From NCBI GenBank assembly GCA_032207245.1, contig CM063506.1, positions 21,636,944 through 21,700,943 on the forward strand: a stretch of 64,000 nucleotides of DNA, written 5' to 3'. Shown piece after piece: positions 1 to 44,615 of the stretch. Made by a program: the position numbers and the translations under genes. Within the stretch, counting starts at the first letter, position 1. Every line of letters starts with the position of its first letter. Source of the DNA: Pardosa pseudoannulata. Its lineage: Eukaryota > Arthropoda > Arachnida > Araneae > Lycosidae. The notes under the pieces are model-generated. The model was not told where the DNA came from, did no database searches, and saw only the letters and a list, made by a program, of their open reading frames with translations.

Positions 1-1147
1 TCAAACCGGTCCTGTTCTGTATGTCTTTGACGATAGCTCACGGGAAGAGGTAAAAAAAAAAAGCTGAACCGAATGTAACTTATTGTTACACTAAACCATG
101 AAATAATGCAACAAAGGGGAGACTGGGTTTAGAATCAACCGAAATTAGTTCTAAAGCTGTACTCTTGCACAATATGAAAAACATTCCTTCAACTCCAGCA
201 GTTTAAACAATTAATATGGAGGAAGCTGTTGCTAAGGAAAATTAAGTAGGGCAAACATTGTTGAACAATATGTTGTGATTTAAAAGTCGTTGCATTATTA
301 ATGGGTTTGCAGTTTAGCTATATAAAATTTGGGGATGTATGAACGGGATGGCAGGGACATCATTATATCAAAAAGTAATAGCCAAAGAGTGAATCACTTA
401 TACCTGGATAGAAAAATGTTAAACAAAATATTTTATAACCTTTATTCGTCGATTTTGGCAACATAATCCTACTTGTATTAAGTTGGGAATTTTCGAAAAA
501 CTTGTGATGGTAATGAATAAAATTGGTGCTATATTTCTTTATTTGAAGGTAAACTTCGCCCATGTAAATAATTCTAAAATCAAGAAATAAATATTTAAGA
601 GCCCCTGATTAAGACTCTCATTAAATATGCAAGTTTTAAAGATATGTTTAGCCAAATTGAAAAATCATTGCAGAATTCATTGAAAATATCATTTAAATTT
701 TCTTACAAAATTATAAAGCACCAAACTATTTTGAGATCGTAAATCATCTGCTAGAGTCATACAAAAATTGCGAGTTATAATATGTCATCAAAGACACATT
801 TCTTAGACTTCATCCAGATTTCTTCTTTGACAATCTTGGTGCCATCAAAGACGAAATATAATGAATGTTTTCTTCAAGACATCCCAGCTGTGAACGAGAA
901 TACCAAGGGCAATGGAACACAATAATGCTTATTTATTACTCTTGGTTACTGAAGAGAGATATTCCAAACGATAAACATCAAAGAAAATCAACAACACTTT
1001 AAAAAAACATTCAGCTAATTTGATTAATATGATGCATATGGTTGTAATGAAGATTTTTCATGTTCCTTCATTACATATTTCCCTTGTGGGGTATATATAT
1101 TTTAACCTACATTTTGCTCCTTTTTTTTCGCATATTGCCCCTTGCAG
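1..1147. other. AT-rich sequence, no feature assigned
   Basis: I see no convincing exon, RNA gene or mobile element here. The sequence is AT-rich with short open frames only. It may be intron of the gene whose last exon is proposed just downstream. The first 49 bases could be the end of an exon, but I could not link them in phase. Confidence 0.3.
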
Positions 1148-1326
1148 GTGCAGCTCTAGCTGTTTTCTCACGATTGCAGCCTGTCTTTTCAAACAGAGCC
1201 GCCCCCGATCTGGGATTAAGTTTCGGACCGAGCGTCCAATTCTGGCCACCTGCATCCGCAGCCTTTAAACCTTTCGACCATAATTTGCGCCCATCGGCTC
1301 ATATTCTGACAGTTCTGCAGCCATAA
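1148..1326 (+). CDS. Probable 3'-terminal coding exon of an unidentified gene
   Basis: A strong pyrimidine-rich acceptor ending CCCCTTGCAG is followed by a GC-richer open stretch that ends in TAA at 1324-1326. If the preceding exon supplies one base, it reads xGT GCA GCT and gives about 59 residues: GAALAVFSRLQPVF, then a proline-rich part with GPSVQFWPP, ending ILTVLQP. The base composition differs from the flanks, and an AATAAA lies 61 bases past the stop, as expected for a terminal exon. I do not recognise the protein and cannot see earlier exons, which may lie left of the window. It could instead be a chance open frame in a GC-richer repeat. Confidence 0.4.
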
Positions 1327-1386
1327 GTTTCGGTTTGAGATAACAACTTGAGAAATAAGTTTTTGAACTAAATATGTTAACAACTT

Positions 1387-1392
1387 AATAAA
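1387..1392 (+). terminator. Poly(A) signal AATAAA for the proposed upstream gene
   Basis: A canonical AATAAA sits about 60 bases after the TAA of the proposed terminal exon. In such AT-rich DNA the hexamer also occurs by chance, so its value comes from its placement. Confidence 0.35.
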
Positions 1393-1548
1393 GTATGCTT
1401 TGTATTTAATTCATTTTTCAATAACTCTTGCCCACACATTTGTATTGGACCCAGAAAATTATTTGATTACAGCCGACTATGAATCGAGATTGAGAATTTA
1501 AAAACATGTGTAAGCAAATAGGACTCGGGAATGATTCATTGGTGCATA

Positions 1549-2360
1549 CAGTGTTTCTTCGCCACTTTCCGTCATGTTTGCAGCTTCAGTGCTTGGCGGG
1601 TTTTCCCCAAATATTCATTAAAAAATAAAAGTGAAAAATACAGCCATGTCAGTAGCCACATTGCAGAAAGGACGTTGTCTTATGTTGATGCGCGAGAGAG
1701 AAGGATCCCTGCATGTCAAACAAAGAAATGAGTTGACTCAGAGTACATACCACGAGCTCCTGAGATAACGAAGTCTGCAAGTGAGGAAGAAAATGAAGAG
1801 GAAGACGAAGGACAAACTGAAAAGCCTGGCCTTACCCTGGAGAATCTGCAAGAATTTGCACAACACATTGACGACAATATGGTTCGATCTGTCGAGTTCA
1901 GCAATCGCGTTGACGGAGTTATGCCCTTGTAAAGGACAAACAAAGACAACAACTACCCATCACCATGTTTCTCTCCAAGCCCCGTGGATATACCGTCAGC
2001 GCCTCCAGCAGAAGAGTCTCCGAGTGATCCTAAAACTTTTACGAGTCAAGTGAGAGCCTCTCCTCTGCCACGAACACAAGATACTTCGCCTCTCTCAGAA
2101 AGCAATGTTGATTAATGCTTGTTACTCTGTAAGGTTTTATAATTAACCTTATTAATTAGCACTGACACACAGTTTAAGTAAATACGTATACTGTTGTAAA
2201 TTTTGTCTTAATTGTGTAAAGTATAAATAATGTTTACATATTTAAAACATTCGTGTACCCACATACATAAAAATTCCTAGGGGCAAATCCTACTTTGCGG
2301 TTTTTCAGCTTTCACGAAACATTCTGGTTCCCATTAACCGCGAAAAACGAGGGATCACTG
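1549..2360 (+). mobile_element. Tigger/pogo-type DNA transposon, internally deleted
   Basis: The right end reads CGAAAAACGAGGGATCACTG, the typical Tigger terminus, followed by a TA. The left end begins CAGTGTTTCTTCGCC after a TA and is a decayed inverted copy of it. This gives an element of about 812 bp with TA target duplications at 1547-1548 and 2361-2362. Autonomous Tigger elements are about 2.4 kb, so most of the transposase is missing. Only its C-terminal tail remains (next entry). The right end is certain; the left boundary is less so. Confidence 0.7.
1771..2045 (+). pseudogene. Tigger/jerky-like transposase C-terminal remnant
   Basis: The frame from 1771 reads an acidic run (KSASEEENEEEDEG) and then LTLENLQEFAQHID and MVRSVEFSNRVDGVMPL before TAA at 1930. 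The reading continues in another frame from 1935 as DKQRQQLPITMFLSKP. The order 'acidic linker, VRS.FSNR(I/V)D.VM, K.RQQ.PITMF' is the usual C-terminus of pogo/Tigger and jerky-type transposases. The DDE catalytic core and the CENP-B-like DNA-binding domain are absent. A frameshift separates the two parts, so this is a dead relic. Confidence 0.7.
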
Positions 2361-2690
2361 TACAGATATTCTCTCCACAACGCACAGTACTACGAAACAC
2401 TATCTCTTGTTAAAGGTAATACATCTTCATCACCTTTCAAAATGCATGATGTCTTTTTCTTTCCATTAAGCCACTGCAAACTGTCTAAAATACCGTTCTG
2501 AACTATCTGTAAGGTGCAACTTTGTTTGAAAATGCTCAAAGGCATAAGGAAAAACATTACTGAGACAAAACGATTCATAGGAGGTAGGGAAAGTAAAAGA
2601 GAAAAAGAACAAATTTTCAAGAATTGGTCAGAAAAGCCTTTCTTGATTTAAATCATTAGTTTGCATTATTAAGAATTACCACTACAATGG

Positions 2691-2871
2691 GATCGAACGA
2701 TGGCTGAATGAGTAGGGCACTGCTCTTCGCTATCAGAGTTTGCAAGTTCGAATCCAGATGATGGCATGAATGTTCGTAGCTATTTCGGATCGGCTTTAAG
2801 CAATAGGTTCTGGTCTCATTAACCCTTAGGTTATCAAAACAGTAAACTGTAAAACTTCAAACTAAACCAAA
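2691..2871 (+). repeat. tRNA-derived SINE, family 1, copy 1
   Basis: The head resembles a tRNA gene: box-A-like TGGCTGAATGAGTAGGGCAC and box-B-like AGTTCGAATCC. It is followed by a body with CATGAATGTTCGTAGC, a CTTTAAGCA-TAGGTTC block and an end in AAACTAAACC. The same body recurs at 18152-18318 (inverted), 25176-25352, 39676-39835 and 62188-62310 (inverted). The head does not fold into a full cloverleaf by eye, so it is not a working tRNA gene. Confidence 0.75.
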
Positions 2872-3139
2872 ATCATATCAATGGACTTCTAGCATTATAA
2901 GTCATATAGAGAATATTTGTTTATACGAATATGTAAGATTATAACGGGGTTATTGCTAAATTAGAATTGGAATGTATTTTATTTTTAAATTAGAAGACAA
3001 GCATATAATACGTGTGAAGATCAATATCAATATTACATCAGAAATACTTTTTTTTTGTTAATATTTAGTTTTTTATAGGCTTTCCAACTTTACAGTCCGC
3101 CAAGAACCTTACCAGTCATCAAGTAAATTCAACAGCTCT

Positions 3140-3305
3140 TTCAAATTATTATTTTTTATCAATTTATTATCAATTGATATTATTATCAATTAATTGTCAA
3201 TTTATTATCAAGTGATATTATTATCAACTAATTATCAATTTATTATCAATTGAAAATTATTATCAACTAATTATCAATGTATTATCAATTGAAAATTATT
3301 ATCAA
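3140..3305. repeat. AT-rich minisatellite of ATTATCAATT-type units
   Basis: The motif TTTATTATCAATTGA and close variants repeat several times in a row (TTATCAATTGATATTATTA, TTATCAACTAATTATCAATT and so on). It lies upstream of the larger 384-bp tandem repeat. No gene is seen around it. Confidence 0.7.
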
Positions 3306-3740
3306 TTTAGTTTCTTGATCTCATTTTGGAAAATTATTTGAAATTTTAAAATTTTGATGATATTTAAATTCTAAAACATATCGCTAAAGAAAAAATATTC
3401 TATAAAAAAACATATCTCTAAAGAAGAAATATCCTATAAAAAATTTAAAGAAAAGAAACATTATTTAAACACTATGGTTCAGATTGTTTCTATGTATGTA
3501 AATTTTATAGAAAAACATATTGTTTGTTCACTCTAAAGAAAAAACATATTAACTAATCTAAAAAAACATAGTATTTACTCTAAACAACATATTCTTTTCT
3601 GAAAAAAATATTTACTCTAAAGGAAAAACGAGTTATTTATTGTAAAGAAAAACATATTATAGATTTCTATAGAATATTTTTTTTACAGTTAGGTTTTCTC
3701 TATAGAATATTTATAATTAGAAATATGTTTTTCTATAAAA

Positions 3741-4880
3741 TGTTTCACTTCTGAAATATGTTTTTATATACGATGTTTTCCATTAGCGATATGTTTTAAT
3801 TTTTATATAATCAATAAAATTCTTGAATTTAATTAATACAGACACATATCAAAATTTAGAATTTAAATATCTTTAAAGTTATAAAATTTCAAATACTTTT
3901 TCAAAATGAGATCGACAAGCCACTTAGAGATTTTAAATTTACTTTATGAGTCTGTAAGATTTTTGGCAAACTAATTAAATATTTTTTCCATCTCACTCTT
4001 TAGACATTCAGCAAATAATTAAAAATAACCTCTTCTTTTTGCTGTCAAAAGCAATTTTGCTTTAAATAACCAGATTTATATGCTATTATGTTACTTAATA
4101 CATTTCAGGGATATATTTTCACATCTGAAATATGTTTTTTATATACGATGTTTTCAATTAGAGATATGTTTTAATTTGTATGTAATCAATAAAATTCTTG
4201 AATTTAATTAATACAGAAACATATCAAAATTTAGAATTTAAACATCTTTAAAATTATAAAATTTCAAATACTTTTTCGAAATGAGATCGACAAGCCACCT
4301 AGAGATTTTAAATTTACTCGATGAGTCTGTAAGTTTTTTTTTTTTTTTTTTTTTTTTTGGCTACTAATTAAATAATTTTTCCATCTCACTCTTTAGACAT
4401 TCAGCAAATAATTAAAAAGAACCTCTTCTTGCTGTCAAAAGCAATTTTGCTTTAAATAACCAGATATATATGCTATTATGTTACTTAATACATTTCAGGG
4501 ATACATTTTCACTTCTGAAATATGTTTTTTATATACGATGTTTTTAATTAGAGATTTGTTTTAATTTTTATGTAATCAATAAAATTCTTGAATTTAATTA
4601 ATACAGAAACATCAAAATTTAGAATTTAAACATCTTTAAAATTATAAAATTTCAAATACTTTTTCAAAATGAGATCGACAAGCCACCTAGAGATTTTAAA
4701 TTTACTCTATGAGTCTGTAAGTTTTTTTGGCAAACTAATTAAATAATTTTTCCATCTCACTCTTTAGACATTCAGCAAATAATTAAATAGAACCTCTTCT
4801 TTTAGCTGTCAAAGGCAATTTTGCTTTAAATAACCAGATTTATATGCTATTATGTCATTTAATACATTTTCAGGGGTAAA
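3741..4880. repeat. Tandem repeat, three copies of a ~384-bp unit
   Basis: The block beginning near CTGAAATATGTTTTTATATA recurs at about 3751, 4135 and 4515, so the period is 380-384 bp. Each unit also contains AATGAGATCGACAAGCCAC, GAGATTTTAAATTTACT, CCATCTCACTCTTTAGACAT and GCTGTCAAAAGCAATTTTGC. The copies differ by scattered substitutions and a poly(T) expansion near 4329-4358. The array ends about 350 bases before the start codon of the ionotropic-receptor gene, so it could overlap its promoter region. Confidence 0.85.
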
Positions 4881-5231
4881 TATGAAACTTTTCGAATGCA
4901 CACTATCCAGAAGCGGGTGTAGACCCCAGTGTCACTCGAATTGAAAAGACACCTGAGAATTCTCCCATCTGCTGAATACAAAAGGAATTTTTCTATTTAT
5001 TAATTCAACCCATTGGACAGCGAGCGCTTTTGTTCGAAAATCATTATATTGGGATTTATTTGCAGCTGAATGCTTCTCCGGACAAAACAGAATCTCTTCG
5101 CTCTGTCACCATTTAGATTTTCTATTGAATCGCTTTTCGGAACAACTGTCAAAAGTGGAAAATGGCTTTAAAATGGCATGGAAATACCTTCGAATTCTCC
5201 AGAATAGAACTTTTGTGCTAACTGGGTGCAA

Positions 5232-37642
<32,411 letters not shown>

Positions 37643-37790
37643 GTATTTGGCATACTGGAATATTACACAGCCAGCAGTTGCTAAAAACACAGCTTAAAAT
37701 ATTTAATATTCTTGGTATCGATGATTTGAGACGGTGTTCAGTGATTAAACTTCTTTTAGATTATGCTCAGCTTCATATTATCTACCTATC

Positions 37791-37796
37791 AATAAA
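37791..37796 (+). terminator. Poly(A) signal of the IR gene
   Basis: AATAAA lies about 150 bases after the stop codon. It is the first canonical hexamer downstream, giving a short 3' UTR. Confidence 0.55.
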
Positions 37797-37951
37797 AATC
37801 CATGTCTTAACATTTAATATTTTTACGGATGAAAAATCAGTGATATAACGAGTGAAGTTAAAATCTTAACCGTTACTAGTTCTGATATTATCGACATGCT
37901 AGACCAGTAGTTCCCAAACTTTTTGGCCACAAACCTCTTCTTGTAGCAAAG

Positions 37952-38490
37952 ACTAGCATATAGCCCGTCATATGACGGAATCAGTAAAATTTTTAATTTT
38001 GCAAAATTGTAAAGTAATTTATGAGGCAGGTAAAAAAAATGGTTTATTTTTTGGCTGAGAATCATCTTGCAAAAAACAAAATATATGATTCAATTTAAAA
38101 TGATCACACATGTACCTAATCTATTATAATATGATATAAAAGAATATAAAAGAAAATTATTTATGTAATATCTAAGTTCAGTGATAAAACGTATGAAAAT
38201 AAGACATAATTTAAATAATTTAAAATAGGAAATGATTAAATGAGATGGTTAAAGGAATGACGTCATAATGCTAGAAAAATGTTATTTTTACTTATTTATT
38301 ATGGGATAAATTGATAAATTTAATCACCTGCTCTTAACCGGGGAAATTAGGAATTGAAATAATGGCATTAGAAGCTCGAAAAGAGGGGAAGGGGTGAATT
38401 TCGAACGTTTTAAAGAAGGCAGTATTTTTGGCTGTGATATGAAGCATATTTATACCAATTTATTTTAGAATCAGATAGATGGTTTAGGAG
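37952..38490. repeat. Dispersed repeat family (CATATAGCCCGTCATATGACGG), copy 2
   Basis: It starts ACTAGCATATAGCCCGTCAT and runs through TCTAAGTTCAGTGATAAAAC, GGAATGACGTCATAATGCTA and CACCTGCTCTTAACCGGGG to ATATTTATACCAATTTATTT. It is collinear with the copy at 27544 on its left and with the copy at 47803 on its right, so the full unit is probably near 900 bp. Confidence 0.75.
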
Positions 38491-38841
38491 AAGATAAACA
38501 TTACTTGCTTTGAATTTTGCTAACTATGGATGCCTCTATCCATTCCAGGTCCAACCGCTTCATAAATATGAAGGCAGACGGACAGATAACTTAGGCTATT
38601 ATTATATAGGTGATAATGCCATGAACCACAAAGTGAAACAACTCTATACAACTGTGTAATAACAGTTTTAAAATTTTAATTTTGGTGCTTTTAAATAGTA
38701 ACGCAAAAGTAAAATTATTAAAAAAAAATTTAATAAAAATGACAAAGGGACACATAAAATTGTTACTAAAAAAATTTAATTCTATGGATTTTGATTTAGT
38801 ACTGTGAAGAGTAACAGATAAACTTCATGAACACTTCTAAG

Positions 38842-39475
38842 CAAGGCTGTAGGCAAGGGGAGGGATTTAGGGGACCGGTCCCCCTCCAAAATTCTTAAAG
38901 ACCGTTTTGTGGAAAGAAAATGGACCATGTGTGTGGTGTGTCATCTGCCAAGCTGTGCATAGACAACAGTGTGCTTAGTACAGTGACGTTGAGATAAGCA
39001 GCAGGTGCAAATTGTATTTGACATGTAAAAGCAGATTGAATAGTACCCTAGGAAACTCATCCCAATATTGTTGTACAATTGCAAGAAATTGTAAAAATTT
39101 TTGGACAAAAATTTCACGGAGGGAATATTTTAAAATGTACAGGTAAAATTCTGAACATTTTCATTTTCTTTCAAAATTATTCTTTTTCTTTGGTTATACT
39201 GTTTTGAAAATTAGAAATTAATACCATGTATAGATCCTATCCTTTCAATGTTAATGTTCATTTTACTATTAAATTCACTGTGTGGTTACTACACTACTTA
39301 TTCAAGGCTATATATTTGTTCATTATATCATTTTAAAAACTATTTTGTTATTTTGAAATCACATTTATTACACTTATTAGGAGTATACATACATAAGAAA
39401 ACCTGTAGTTTTATTGAAGTATCATTGACAAAAAATAATGTCCCCCTCCAAAAATTATTTCTGGCTATGACCGTG
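38842..39475. mobile_element. hAT-type non-autonomous element
   Basis: The left end CAAGGCTGTAGGCA and right end GGCTATGACCGTG are imperfect inverted copies. CTTCTAAG is duplicated on both sides (38834-38841 and 39476-39483). Both termini carry a TCCCCCTCCAAAA block in subterminal position. The 634-bp length and lack of coding sequence mark a deletion derivative. Confidence 0.8.
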
Positions 39476-39675
39476 CTTCTAAGAGTGAAAAGACTCAAGA
39501 ATTTAATTAGATGTATCAACAGCTTGGATTTTAGAAGACATATGGATACATGTTCTTGACTTGTAAAAGACTGTCACTTATTACTGAGAATTGTGCTCTA
39601 TAAAAGCCCATACAGCTGAGATACAACTGTCATGAATAACCTGTGAAAGAAATGAAAAAAGTATTACATTTTGAA

Positions 39676-39835
39676 CTGCGTTCAAACCAACAGGCTGCTG
39701 CTGTTCTAAAGGTTCAAATCCTACTGCTGTCTTGGATGTTCATAGCTCTTCAGAATTGGCTTTAAACAGTAGGTCCTAATATCATTTCCCCTAGAGCAAT
39801 AAATAATATAGTACTCTAAACCAAGCTATGACTCA
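39676..39835 (+). repeat. tRNA-derived SINE, family 1, degraded
   Basis: GGTTCAAATCCTACTGCTG (box-B-like), GGATGTTCATAGCTCTTCAG and TTTAAACAGTAGGTCCTAAT match the family body. The left half of the head has decayed. Confidence 0.7.
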
Positions 39836-42800
39836 ATATCATATTATCAGTAGTCATAGAAACAGAAGAATTAAGCTTCAATCAAGCCTATCATTTGACA
39901 TCTATCCCATGACTTTAAATGATAAAAAATTAGATTTTAGAAGGAAATAAAGTGTTAAGCATTTTGGTAATGATTTTCACTTTTTCCATGAATTTGGTAA
40001 TGAAATTCACTTTTTCCTTTAAATTAAAATGAGAAAATAATTGACAGAGATCCTTTAGAATAGTGTTTCATTAAAACTAATTTTTGCTTTAAAATGTCAC
40101 TGTCAAATAAATAATGGAATGAGGACTGTATGGTTACACACACATAAATGACTATTTTAACTGACAAAAAGGTTTTTACCTTTTCCCATTCAAAATTGCA
40201 AACCCTTCAAAGGTATGCACCTCTTATAATATTAAAGTGACATCTCATATTTTAAAAGAAAACCCAACATACAAAAGAGCTATTATTAAAAATCCTTTAA
40301 ATACCACTATAACAACTGTAAAGAGGAGTTTTTCTTTGACAGGTGGCAGTAACATTTCTCATATCTAAAATTAAAAGTAGCTACATGATATCTGCCAAAA
40401 TAAAATTTTTCAAATACATGACTTTTCATGACTTTCCCTGATTTAGCAGATCATTTTCCATGACTTTAAAAAGCTTCCGTTAAAGTATATATGAATAAAA
40501 CTTCTGATGTACATACGAATAAAATATATGCTTTTAGAGAAATTACAGGAATGTTATCATAAAAAAACTATAAACTTACTTTATAAGTGTTAATAAACTC
40601 ACATACATAAAAATAAATTGTTGTATCGACATACCTAAGTTTAACCATATAGCAATTTTTCAATCAAAATGTTTTCAATTTGAATTCAGGGTACTTTGGT
40701 ATTATCCAGGTGACCATGAATAATAGCCAAATATAACCCAATAATGTTTATATACAATATCCCTAGAGATAAACTTATATTTTGTGCAAAAATCTTAACT
40801 AATTTTTATTAAAAAATAATTATTATTATATTAATAAAATTTTAATCTACAATTTAAGAAAAAAACCAGAATATACATTTACCCACCCATTAAGCTTTCT
40901 TGCTTTGAGTTTCCTTGGTGAACAAGTTTTAATTGGCAATAGGGTCAATAGGATAATACATAAATACCAAACTCAGTAATTTCAGCCAAAAGACAAGTAA
41001 AAATAGAATTAATTCAATGCATTTTTTTTTTAATCGGTAGTTAGCAGATCCATGATTTTCCATGACTTTTCCTGACTTTCCAGGTGTGCAGAAACCATGT
41101 AACTATACTGGTAGTGCATCAGCTAGTAATTTACAAATTAAATAAACATAAAAATGACAACACACTAAGTATATGTTCTAACATGTTTAAGATATTTATT
41201 TTGGCAATTAAAAATTACATATATACAAAATGAAAAAATAGTCTGATGTTTGTTTACAAAGCACAAGAGGAAGCATGCTTATATAAAACAGAGATCTGTA
41301 AAAAAAGGTTCACTGGACACATTCTCATCTAAATATATATATTTAAATATATATATAAACTGAAACATGTGAGACTTGCAATCCAACATGATTTAAGATT
41401 AATCCAACAAATAATATTCTTTTAAACATTAAAATTAATTTCATTTTACACTTGTAAGGTGCATGATACATTTTATATATTCAATCGTCTGCTTAGTTCA
41501 AAACTATAAATTAATATAAATATTCTAAAAATCCTTACGTCTAAATAACAAGTGACAAAAGTGTTGCGACTCTTGGCATAAATATAGAATTAAACAATCA
41601 AAAACAAGACATGGTAAAGAGTTTTTGTCTTTAAGCACAACAAGCATATTCTTAAATATGATATATGACCTTCAGACAGTTCTAACTTTATTCAAATTTT
41701 TCTAGTTACAAAATTCTAAAATTTCTCGAAAACCTCAACTTTCACAGCATAAAAATTTGGCACGGCTGCTTAAGGTTACAAATAGAGAAAATAAAAGCCA
41801 ACTCATACCATGCAAAAATAAACTTTAAAAAAAAACTAAGTATCAAAAGTGTAAAGCTTCTTGCTTGGCAAGGCAAGTTTTATTGCACAATCTTCTAAAA
41901 AGTAAGACTACTAAAACACTTGCAAAGTTCTTCTTGCAATTGGTTATAGAAAATGTTATTTTGAGACGTTAAGAAAATATTGTCTATGGGACCTCAGGCT
42001 ATATCACATGTTATATTTCAATGTATCACATTTCTTTATCAAAATGAAAAATTTTAAATCCATAAAATTCAGTCTTATGGAAAAAAATAATTCAAATTGA
42101 AATAAATTCACATTTTTTTTTTTTTTAAATATAAAATTTTATGTGAAGAACTTCAGTATAGATGTAAAATAATCTTTATCTTGACTTGTACCGATTAAAA
42201 AACAACAAGTATAATTAACATTAGCAAGAAAGCTTCAAGCTAGCCACAGATTTATGGACAAGAGAAAATACACAAGAAATTTTCTCAGTAAAAAGTCATT
42301 TCTAACACTACACATCACTTTCATTCTTTTACAATGTAACTTTCACTTTTTAAAATATGTATTAGTTCTATAGACTAAAAACATCCTAATTTTATTCTGA
42401 GAAAAATATCCATTAAAAAGTTTTAAGAAAAAGTATATCAGTATTCTGCTAAAAGATGCATTCTGCAACAAGATAAATTATACATGTCATTAGACAAGCT
42501 ACTGAAACATCATAAATAACACTGAAATTTATAGCAATAAATTTCTCAACATTGGATAAGTGTTTGAAACACACTGAAGAATAATATACAATACACATTC
42601 ACATTCTACCGTTACTTAGACTATAAACAAAAAAAAAAAGTTAAAGCTTTTTATTTACCTTCAAAAAAATATATTATTTATACATAAAGGTATCTAAGAA
42701 ACTAAATTACTCATTAAGTCTATAAAAACTATTATCTCAATATAGTTTAAATTACACAATAAATAAGTAAATAACTAATATTCTATTGTATATTATTAAA

Positions 42801-42907
42801 TAGTAGTTAAAATATTGTCTTATAATCATTTTAAAACAAGAATTGTAAAACTTCATAGTATTATACACAAAACAAAGCCTAAAGACAGTAAGTGAATCCT
42901 AAAAATA

Positions 42908-42990
42908 TTTTACAACAAAATGTATATACACTTTACTTTAACATGATTCTTTATACTGAACACAAAAATAAAAAGCAAAAGAATTATCCT
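42908..42990. repeat. Short segmental duplicate, copy 1 (83 bp)
   Basis: The block TTTTACAACAAAATGTATAT to AAAAGAATTATCCT is found again at 44513-44615 in the same orientation. Confidence 0.85.
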
Positions 42991-43539
42991 TTTTGTACTA
43001 TAAATGAATGTCAGAAAAATAAGATATTTATCTCTTGTAAACGAAATTTAATATCACGAAAAAAAATTAAGATGCAAGAGGTTTTCATAGATTTTCAAGT
43101 GCTTTTATATCTATGATTCACCAGTCAAATGTCTCATTTCAAATTTTGATGAAAATTATTTGGCATTACTGTTTTTTTTTTTTTCTGTTTTACTTTATGG
43201 TGATTCTTATATTAATCACATAATCAATCAATAAATATTTACAATTATTTTCTTTTACTTTTTATTGAAAATACATATTACTCCATTGGCTTCCTTCCTG
43301 CTATAGAGAAGGTGGGCTGTAGAGTGAATTATAGCTCTCATTCTTTAAAATTCTCATGTTGATAAATACTTTTATTAAATGAAAATAAACTTCTCTGGTG
43401 TTGCACAGTGAGGCATAACTTACTCTGTACAATTAAAGAAGTTTATTTTAGAAGAACAAAATTAAAAGAAAAATAAACATTTAAAAATTGTCTGTTTGTT
43501 ATATTTAACTTTTTACTGCTAAGCACTGTTAATATTTTT

Positions 43540-43541
<2 letters not shown>

Positions 43542-43629
<88 letters not shown>
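43542..43629. repeat. (TA)n microsatellite
   Basis: Uninterrupted TA run of nearly 90 bp in the intergenic span. Confidence 0.95.
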
Positions 43630-43631
<2 letters not shown>

Positions 43632-44512
43632 CACAAAGGTTATTATATATTTTATAGTGACTTTAGTAATGCAACTAGTGAAAGGTTGTTTTGCAGTATT
43701 TTATGTTACAATGATTTTACATAATTATAGTTAAAATCATACAAATATGATGTAAAAAATATGAAACACAATTTTGGTGAACCAATACCAGTGTGTCACA
43801 GTATATATTACAGTTACATAACAGCAATAGAAACTGAAATAAAAGAAAGCTAATCTTAACTTTAAAATAATCAAAAGCAAGGGGGGGGGAGTCTTGTAGT
43901 ACATTTTGCAATCTTAGAGATGGAATTTTTTCTAAGTAAATGAAAGATTCAATAAAATAACTACACAGAAAAAAATAAGTATAAATTCAAATAAATCAAC
44001 TGATTTAATAAGCTCTGAAATCCATAGAGGATAGCTTTCTGATATTGAAAATTATTTGACACTGACCATGACATTTTGGGTGTACATAACAGATGTATGA
44101 GAAAAGAATTTCCAAAAACGTCTTCAAAAGAATGATTGCAAAATAAACCAATACAGAAATAGTTCTAGATGTAACTCTTCCTGACTTAATATTTCCAGTC
44201 AAGTTAAATATTTTAAAATCTAAAAAATATTTATCAATATCTAAAAGTTATATATATTGTTTCATAAACTGACAATCTGAAAAGTTATTTCTTTTTTTCC
44301 TATAAAACGTATCATTTGATTGATTAAAGTATGGATACATAAATAATATTACCACAAATATTTAATGTTGAAAACTAATCTGTGGACACTTATAACAAAT
44401 AAAAATTCTGAGTCATGTATGCAAATAAAACTTTCATCTTATATGTAGCTTGTGTGTCCACTTTTAAAATGTGGCAAAATGTAATGTGTTAAAAATGTAA
44501 AGTGTATATACA

Positions 44513-44615
44513 TTTTACAACAAAATGTATATACACTTTACTTTAACATGATACACTTTACTTTAACATGATTCTTTATACTGAACACAAAAATAAAAAG
44601 CAAAAGAATTATCCT
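44513..44615. repeat. Short segmental duplicate, copy 2, with internal 20-bp tandem duplication
   Basis: It is identical to 42908-42990 except that TACACTTTACTTTAACATGA occurs twice in a row. The near-identity in fast-evolving AT-rich DNA suggests a recent copy. Confidence 0.85.

Noticed and set aside
2..49. Possible exon end reading QTGPVLYVFDDSSREE before a GTAAAA donor
   Set aside because: It would end in phase 0, whereas the terminal exon at 1148 needs one leading base, and no linking exon is visible. Too short to support.
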